Below the pieces are notes generated by a model. It made no database searches. It saw only the letters and a program-made list of their open reading frames with translations, and was not told the DNA's origin. The position numbers and the translations under genes are program-made. DNA of 64,000 bases from Anaerolineae bacterium (GTDB taxonomy: Bacteria; Chloroflexota; Anaerolineae; B4-G1; DUEL01), in contig JAFGEI010000217.1 of NCBI GenBank assembly GCA_016931695.1, positions 30,248 to 94,247 of the forward strand, given 5' to 3'. Positions 60,353 through 64,000 of the stretch are shown one piece after another. Within the stretch, counting starts at the first letter, position 1. The number at the start of each line of letters is the position of its first letter.

Positions 60353-60655
60353 TTAGCCGGTCACGTCGCGCACGACGATGGGCAGATAAAGACGATGCAC
60401 AAGCACAGTGACCCGGCCCATGCTATACCAGTAACCAGCGCCGAGCATAAAGTTGTTGCTGCCCGACGGGCCGATATTGTTCTGGCCGATGGTGCTGTTG
60501 ATGCCATAATTTGGCGAGGCCATGTCGCGGCCACCCCGTCCAATTACGTCCCACGGGATCGAAAAGTTGGGCGACGATCCAGCAGCCATTGCAGCCCCGG
60601 TCACCACCAGTGCGATGAGGAGACCGAGCAGGACAATCGTGACACTCTTTTTCAT
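60353..60655 (-). CDS. Small exported protein with C-terminal YLPI motif
   Basis: This 100-residue protein has a clear signal peptide (KKSVTIVLLGLLIALVVTGAAMAAG). The mature part contains MASPNYGINSTIGQNNIGPSGSNNFMLGAGYWY, a short motif I associate with secreted proteins of this phylum. It ends VLVHRLYLPIVVRDVTG. The LYLPIVV ending matches the IYLPITV ending of the FG-GAP protein, which suggests a shared C-terminal surface-sorting or processing signal. It follows a larger lipoprotein gene on the same strand, 47 bases downstream. Its function is unknown. The ATG at 60655 is preceded by AGGAGGTGACGG. Confidence 0.82.
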   Translation of the reverse strand: MKKSVTIVLLGLLIALVVTGAAMAAGSSPNFSIPWDVIGRGGRDMASPNYGINSTIGQNNIGPSGSNNFMLGAGYWYSMGRVTVLVHRLYLPIVVRDVTG

Positions 60656-60702
60656 CCGTCACCTCCTGACTTGGGCGCACCGGGCAGGTGCGCCGCACGA
60701 CA

Positions 60703-61959
60703 CTAGTGGAAACCAACCATGACCCAAACCAGGCCGTCGGCGTCGACGATGTCGAGCGCCATGCCCAGCGGCTGCCCGCTTGCCTCAGTCGTCACGCCGT
60801 CAGCGCCGAGGTAGAGCAGGTCGCCGGCCGCGATCTCGGCCGCCGCGTCAGCCCGCACCTGGGCCGGGCCCTGCACGACGATGACCAGGTACTGGTTCGG
60901 CCCCGCCGCCCCACCGACGTCGTAAAAGTGGGGGCCGGGCCGGGCGCCGTCGGCATTCTCCTCGTCGACCATCGTCAGCTCGGTGCGGCCAGCGACGACG
61001 CCAAAGACTGTCTCGCCGGCAGCCGCAGGGGCGACTTCGATGATCGGAACCTCCATTCCCGTCAGCATGGCCGCCCCCACGGTGTGGACCGCGTCGCCCG
61101 GCTGGAGCGTGCGGCTGGAGACGTTGCGCCCGATGCTGCTGTAGGTACAGCCCACGCACATTGTCTCCACAAAGATCGGGCCGGCAAAGTAGGCGCTGTA
61201 GGCGGCATTCGCGCTCCAGGCGTAGAGGCCGTAGCCGTCGGTGCCGCGCGCCAAAACGCCATAGTCACTGACGTTGGTGCCCCGGCTGTAGAGATAGGCC
61301 CCTTCACCATAGCTGACCCCGTGGTAGGCGTCATCATCCGCACCAATGTCCGGTGCGGCGTTCCTGGAGGCGATCACCGCTGTACCATTTTGGGACGAGA
61401 GAGAGGCGGCATGCTCGGTCACGTTTTCCACAACGACCCCCTGGCGGGCAACGCTGGCACCGTCGATGGCGAGGCCCACTTCCGCCCAGGTGTTTATGGC
61501 GATGGTGTAGCCGGTGCCCGAGTCGCCGAAATTGAGCAGCCCTGGCTCATCGGCATCGATGTTCGAGCCGCCGACGATGACCGCGCCCGGCACCAGGGTC
61601 ATGGCAAAGGGAGCGCCGGTCAGCTTTTGGCGCGGGGTCATCTCCCCATCGCCATTCACTTCCACGCCCAGCCAGAGCTGCTGCGAAAAGATGGTCGGCG
61701 TGATATAGTTCACCGCGCCGATGGTCGCGTTAAAGAGACCGTCGTTCACGGCGACCGTCTGCGTCTCTTCCCACTCCAGATTATTGTCGATGTCGTACAG
61801 CCGGAAGGTCATCTGGTAATTCCCGTCCGATACAGGATTGCCGCTGGGGTCGGTGAGCTGTCCCTGGTAAGACATCTCCGGCTCCACCGGCGTACACGAG
61901 GCCAGGGCCAAAACAGCCAGGGCCAACCCAAGCACGATCCAAAGCGATTTTCTAGACAT
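60703..61959 (-). CDS. Exported lipoprotein, tail-fibre-like beta repeats, unknown function
   Basis: The protein has 418 residues from the ATG at 61959 after AAGGAG. The signal peptide ends in the lipobox LALASC. The mature protein begins with SYQGQLTDPSGNPVSDGNYQMTFRLYD, a segment common in bacterial surface proteins, and an EMTPRQKLTGAPFAMTL motif. Then come stretches rich in Gly/Ala/Ser (YGVLARGTDGYGLYAWS) resembling tail-fibre or autotransporter-type repeats, and a C-terminal domain of about 130 residues (GDAVHTVGAAML..., LLYLGADGVTTEAS). It is probably anchored outside the cell. A TATAAT -10 is visible upstream at 62078-62083. Confidence 0.82.
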   Translation of the reverse strand: MSRKSLWIVLGLALAVLALASCTPVEPEMSYQGQLTDPSGNPVSDGNYQMTFRLYDIDNNLEWEETQTVAVNDGLFNATIGAVNYITPTIFSQQLWLGVEVNGDGEMTPRQKLTGAPFAMTLVPGAVIVGGSNIDADEPGLLNFGDSGTGYTIAINTWAEVGLAIDGASVARQGVVVENVTEHAASLSSQNGTAVIASRNAAPDIGADDDAYHGVSYGEGAYLYSRGTNVSDYGVLARGTDGYGLYAWSANAAYSAYFAGPIFVETMCVGCTYSSIGRNVSSRTLQPGDAVHTVGAAMLTGMEVPIIEVAPAAAGETVFGVVAGRTELTMVDEENADGARPGPHFYDVGGAAGPNQYLVIVVQGPAQVRADAAAEIAAGDLLYLGADGVTTEASGQPLGMALDIVDADGLVWVMVGFH

Positions 61960-62335
61960 GATTTTTTCTCCTTTTTGAAATGATCACCCACAGCACGATT
62001 CAATTGCCCGCCCCGCCTGTCTTTGGGGGCTGCCGCAGTCCGGGGCAGCGAACTTTTTATTTACTACCGGTTTCTTTATTATACCACAACTGGGAAAAAA
62101 CAAAACCAAGCCCCACCTCCAGCCGGCTGGTACCTTTTCAAGGCGATTTTGACAAATTGTCATTCTGAGGAGCCAGAGACCGCAAAGCGGTCAGAGCGAC
62201 GAAGAATCTCGTTTTGGGCATAACAGCGTGTTTTCTAGAGAAAACCGAGATTCTTCGCCCTGATGTGGTTTATCATGAGTGATGACCAAAAAAGCCGGAC
62301 TCAGAATGACATATCAAAACCATGTTGAAAAGGTA
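61960..62335. other. Intergenic region with promoter and TCATTCTGAG palindrome
   Basis: These 376 bases hold a minus-strand TATAAT at 62083-62078 (with only a poor -35, GTTTTG, 17 bases upstream) and the palindromic repeat copy 2 (62159-62312). No ORF was supported; the track's ORFs here read through the repeat. Confidence 0.55.
62159..62312. repeat. Palindromic repeat, TCATTCTGAG/GAAGAATCTC type, copy 2
   Basis: TGTCATTCTGAG (62159) is inverted as CTCAGAATGACA (62300), and GACGAAGAATCTC (62198) as GAGATTCTTCG (62247). Outer and inner arms match copy 1 at 38301-38439, while the sequence between them differs. Confidence 0.88.
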
Positions 62336-63238
62336 CTAGTTCAGCACGTGCACCTGGGGCTTGAGGGGGATGCGCTCGACAAGATCAGCCAGGTCCGCGT
62401 CGGTAATCCGATCGTCCGGCTTGTCTACCAGGCAGCGGCAGACCGCTTCCATCACATTGGTGCCGAAGGAGCGACCGGCCAGGCGCGGGGTCGTCGTCAC
62501 CAGCATGTGCAGGTTGCGCCGCTGCAGTTCCTCGACGTTCCGGGCTGTCGTCGTGTTGGTGACAATGATCTTGCCGCCCAGTTCGTCGGGCAGGTTCGAC
62601 CAGACTTGCAAAAAGTCACCGGCGATGACGTCGGCCTGCTCGTAAAAGCGGCTGTACTTTTTGACCGGTTCCCGATCCTGTTCCTCGCCCAAGGGGTAAA
62701 ACCACATGTAGGGAAGCTGGGTGATCGGTGGGGCGAGCAGGGCGGCCAGGGTGTGCACAGTGCGCAGGCGGCGAATGGGAATCGGCAGGCCGAGGTAAAA
62801 CATCAGGTCGCCAAACACCGTCTCGCAGCCGGCATCGACCAGCGCCCGCGCCATCCCGTACCGGTCGACGGCGCTGGTCACAAAGGCACGTTTCCCCCGC
62901 AGGTCGACGCCACACGCGCGCAGGGCCTGGACGGCATAGGGGGCCAACAGGTGCTTGATCCCGTTGCCGTCGGCGATTTTCGAGAGCCGGACCGCCTGGC
63001 GGACCCGCTTGACGTCGCGAAAGTAGTAGCGGCGGTTGTTGACCAGGATGTAAAACTCGGCCCCACCGACGCCAAAGGCATCTACTTTGCCATCGTATTC
63101 GCGATACATCTGGATGTAGCGCTCGAAATCGCCGTCAGTGCCCTGGCGGCTGAGCCAAAAATGCCGGCCCAGAAAATCCGCTTCCGTCGTGTGATCGCGC
63201 TTCGACGACCCCATGCTGACGCTCAAAACCTTCTTCAT
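62336..63238 (-). CDS. Conserved protein of the family annotated as quinate 5-dehydrogenase
   Basis: This 300-residue protein begins MKKVLSVSMGSSKRDHTTEADFLG and contains DGKVDAFGVGGAEFYILVNNRRYYFRD, KRAFVTSAVDRYGMARALVDAGCETVFGDLMFYLGLP and KIIVTNTTTARNVEELQRRNL. I recall relatives in Firmicutes and Chloroflexota labelled quinate 5-dehydrogenase, but I see no canonical shikimate/quinate dehydrogenase motif (such as the VTxPxK substrate segment), so the activity is doubtful. The middle VTSAVDRYG and GDLMFYLG could be part of a nucleotide-binding fold. It follows the VOC gene by nine bases in one transcript. Confidence 0.75.
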   Translation of the reverse strand: MKKVLSVSMGSSKRDHTTEADFLGRHFWLSRQGTDGDFERYIQMYREYDGKVDAFGVGGAEFYILVNNRRYYFRDVKRVRQAVRLSKIADGNGIKHLLAPYAVQALRACGVDLRGKRAFVTSAVDRYGMARALVDAGCETVFGDLMFYLGLPIPIRRLRTVHTLAALLAPPITQLPYMWFYPLGEEQDREPVKKYSRFYEQADVIAGDFLQVWSNLPDELGGKIIVTNTTTARNVEELQRRNLHMLVTTTPRLAGRSFGTNVMEAVCRCLVDKPDDRITDADLADLVERIPLKPQVHVLN

Positions 63239-63247
63239 GCTTCCCCC

Positions 63248-63631
63248 CTACGCTGCCTTCCACTCGGGATCGAGAAACTGCTGGATCTCGATCCGGTAGC
63301 CATTCGGGTCCTGCAAGAAACAGTGATAGATGTTGTAGGCCGGGTTGACCGTCGGCGGGGTCTCAAAGACCACGTCCTGGTCGACCAGGTGCTGGTACCA
63401 GCGGTCGACCTCCTGGGTGACGATGGTAAAGAGAACGCCAGCGGGTTGTTCTGGGGCATTGGAACGCTGGCAGAAGCCGAGGTAGCCGTCCCGGCTGACG
63501 CGGTAGATGCGACAGTCACCCTGGTCGAGCACCAGGGGCAGCTTGACGACCTGTTCGTAAAAATGGGCCGTCGCGGCCAGATCGCGGCAGTAGAAAAACG
63601 TGATTTGCTCGTCGATGGAAGGATGGCGCAT
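63248..63631 (-). CDS. VOC-family (glyoxalase/dioxygenase fold) protein
   Basis: This 127-residue protein of the vicinal-oxygen-chelate superfamily starts at the ATG at 63631, eight bases after GAGGAG. Two beta-alpha-beta modules are visible: ITFFYCRDLAATAHFYEQVVKLPLVLDQG and VLFTIVTQEVDRWYQHLVDQDVVF ... YHCFLQDPNGYRIEIQQF, with the usual DPNGYxxEI ending that supplies a metal Glu. It is probably a small metalloenzyme or binding protein; the substrate is unknown. It is the first gene of a two-gene unit with the quinate-dehydrogenase-like gene. Confidence 0.9.
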   Translation of the reverse strand: MRHPSIDEQITFFYCRDLAATAHFYEQVVKLPLVLDQGDCRIYRVSRDGYLGFCQRSNAPEQPAGVLFTIVTQEVDRWYQHLVDQDVVFETPPTVNPAYNIYHCFLQDPNGYRIEIQQFLDPEWKAA

Positions 63632-63665
63632 CGCTCGTTCTCCTCACGGGAAATGATCCCGGCTC

Positions 63666-63747
63666 GCAACTGCTCAGCCGGCCACCCCTGGAAGCTCGCC
63701 CTCTTCCTGGGCAGGAGAGCTTCCGGGCGGGCAGCCTGAGCAGTTAT
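63666..63747. repeat. Dispersed palindromic element R4, short form
   Basis: GCAACTGCTCAGCCGGCCACCCCTGGAAGCTC and GAGCTTCCGGGCGGGCAGCCTGAGCAGTTAT are inverted ends with only a short centre. The long GGCGGC central palindrome seen in R1-R3 is missing. Confidence 0.8.
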
Positions 63748-63957
63748 CCCGGCTTTGCAACAACTCGGGCCGGGTTGGATAAACGAGGCTGATTCTACTC
63801 CACTCTGGCCGACTGCACAAATCAACCACTGGCGGGGGGTTGTGGTGTGCTCTCGTTTGGGACGAACTTGGTAGATGGGCCAGAGTTGCTGCGTGGAATG
63901 CAACTCCGCCCCGAAACTGAAATGAGTCTGGCTAAAATCTGTCGCAATTTCTACTTT

Positions 63958-63974
63958 GACAATGGCACATTTCA
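63958..63974. repeat. 17-base exact repeat GACAATGGCACATTTCA (second copy at 1005-1021)
   Basis: The identical 17-mer occurs at both ends of the window, in both cases upstream of a minus-strand gene. The flanks differ (CTCGACAATGG...CAACATTGG against TTTGACAATGG...CAGTAGATT). Confidence 0.7.
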
Positions 63975-64000
63975 GTAGATTGCCCTGCCAAGCACGGGGA

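Larger units (their letters stand above)
63632..64000. other. Right-end intergenic region
   Basis: This stretch holds repeat R4 (63666-63747), a partial copy of the GATGGGCCAGAGTT hairpin near 63873, and GACAATGGCACATTTCA (63958-63974), which also occurs at 1005-1021. No supported gene was found. Confidence 0.55.

Noticed and set aside
63956-63981. TTGACA followed by TAGATT as a promoter
   Set aside because: The spacer is only 14 bases, too short for a sigma70-type promoter.

Overview
The window is a high-GC bacterial chromosome segment that looks like a member of the Chloroflexota (Anaerolineae/Caldilineae type). The clues are Thr-Pro-rich linkers in secreted proteins, secreted proteins ending in a YLPI motif, MoxR-DUF58-transglutaminase and FHA/YkuD/CapA envelope clusters, split acyl-CoA mutase and carboxylase genes, and GAF-rich sensor kinases. 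The lineage is an inference from gene content; no rRNA or tRNA gene was found. I call 47 protein genes. Most long ORFs in the supplied track are antisense or frame shadows caused by the GC-rich third codon positions.

Layout. 1-7.7 kb: an SLC13-type permease cut by the window edge, ssb with promoter and terminator, then a minus-strand lipid operon fabF-fabH-carboxyltransferase-biotin carboxylase-biotin carrier. The biotin carboxylase has lost several catalytic residues. 7.9-12 kb: a giant secreted FG-GAP protein with 14 repeats of about 186 bp. 12.3-19.2 kb: rnc, a stand-alone acyl-CoA mutase subunit with isobutyryl-CoA-mutase-type active-site residues, a Thr-Pro-rich exported protein, then recA, a structured leader with an intrinsic terminator, recX and rny. 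19.2-30 kb: envelope modules (FHA, L,D-transpeptidase, CapA-like, small protein), a membrane dipeptidase, and MoxR-SPFH-DUF58-TgpA.

30.5-44.9 kb, plus strand: the most unusual block. It encodes a SucC-like subunit fused to a two-cluster ferredoxin domain, a SucD-like subunit, a citryl-CoA-lyase-like protein, an HD protein, two complete aconitase/isopropylmalate-isomerase-type large+small pairs, and (after a photolyase and a soluble-adenylyl-cyclase-like protein) an isocitrate/isopropylmalate dehydrogenase. Together these could run citrate cleavage and the citrate-isocitrate-2-oxoglutarate branch in a reductive direction.

45.1-52.7 kb: a minus-strand signalling operon of substrate-binding lipoprotein, Cache/HAMP kinase, multi-GAF hybrid kinase and receiver-kinase. 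53-57.3 kb: a UbiX-type flavin prenyltransferase coupled to a second cyclase/AAA/TPR protein. 57.3-60.2 kb: an aldehyde:ferredoxin oxidoreductase with a four-cluster ferredoxin and a ThiS/MoaD-like protein. 60.3-63.6 kb: two exported proteins, a quinate-dehydrogenase-like conserved protein and a VOC protein.

The intergenic regions carry several repeat families: an element bounded by AACTGCTCAG/CTGAGCAGTT (four copies, three in divergent promoter regions), hairpin-forming TACGCAATACG-type spacers between genes of the citrate cluster, and TCATTCTGAG/GAAGAATCTC palindromes. Recognisable sigma70-type promoters precede ssb, recA, the FG-GAP gene, the FHA operon, the M19 peptidase, the sensor operon and ubiX. 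A GAAC-N4-GTTC SOS box lies between recA and its divergent neighbour.
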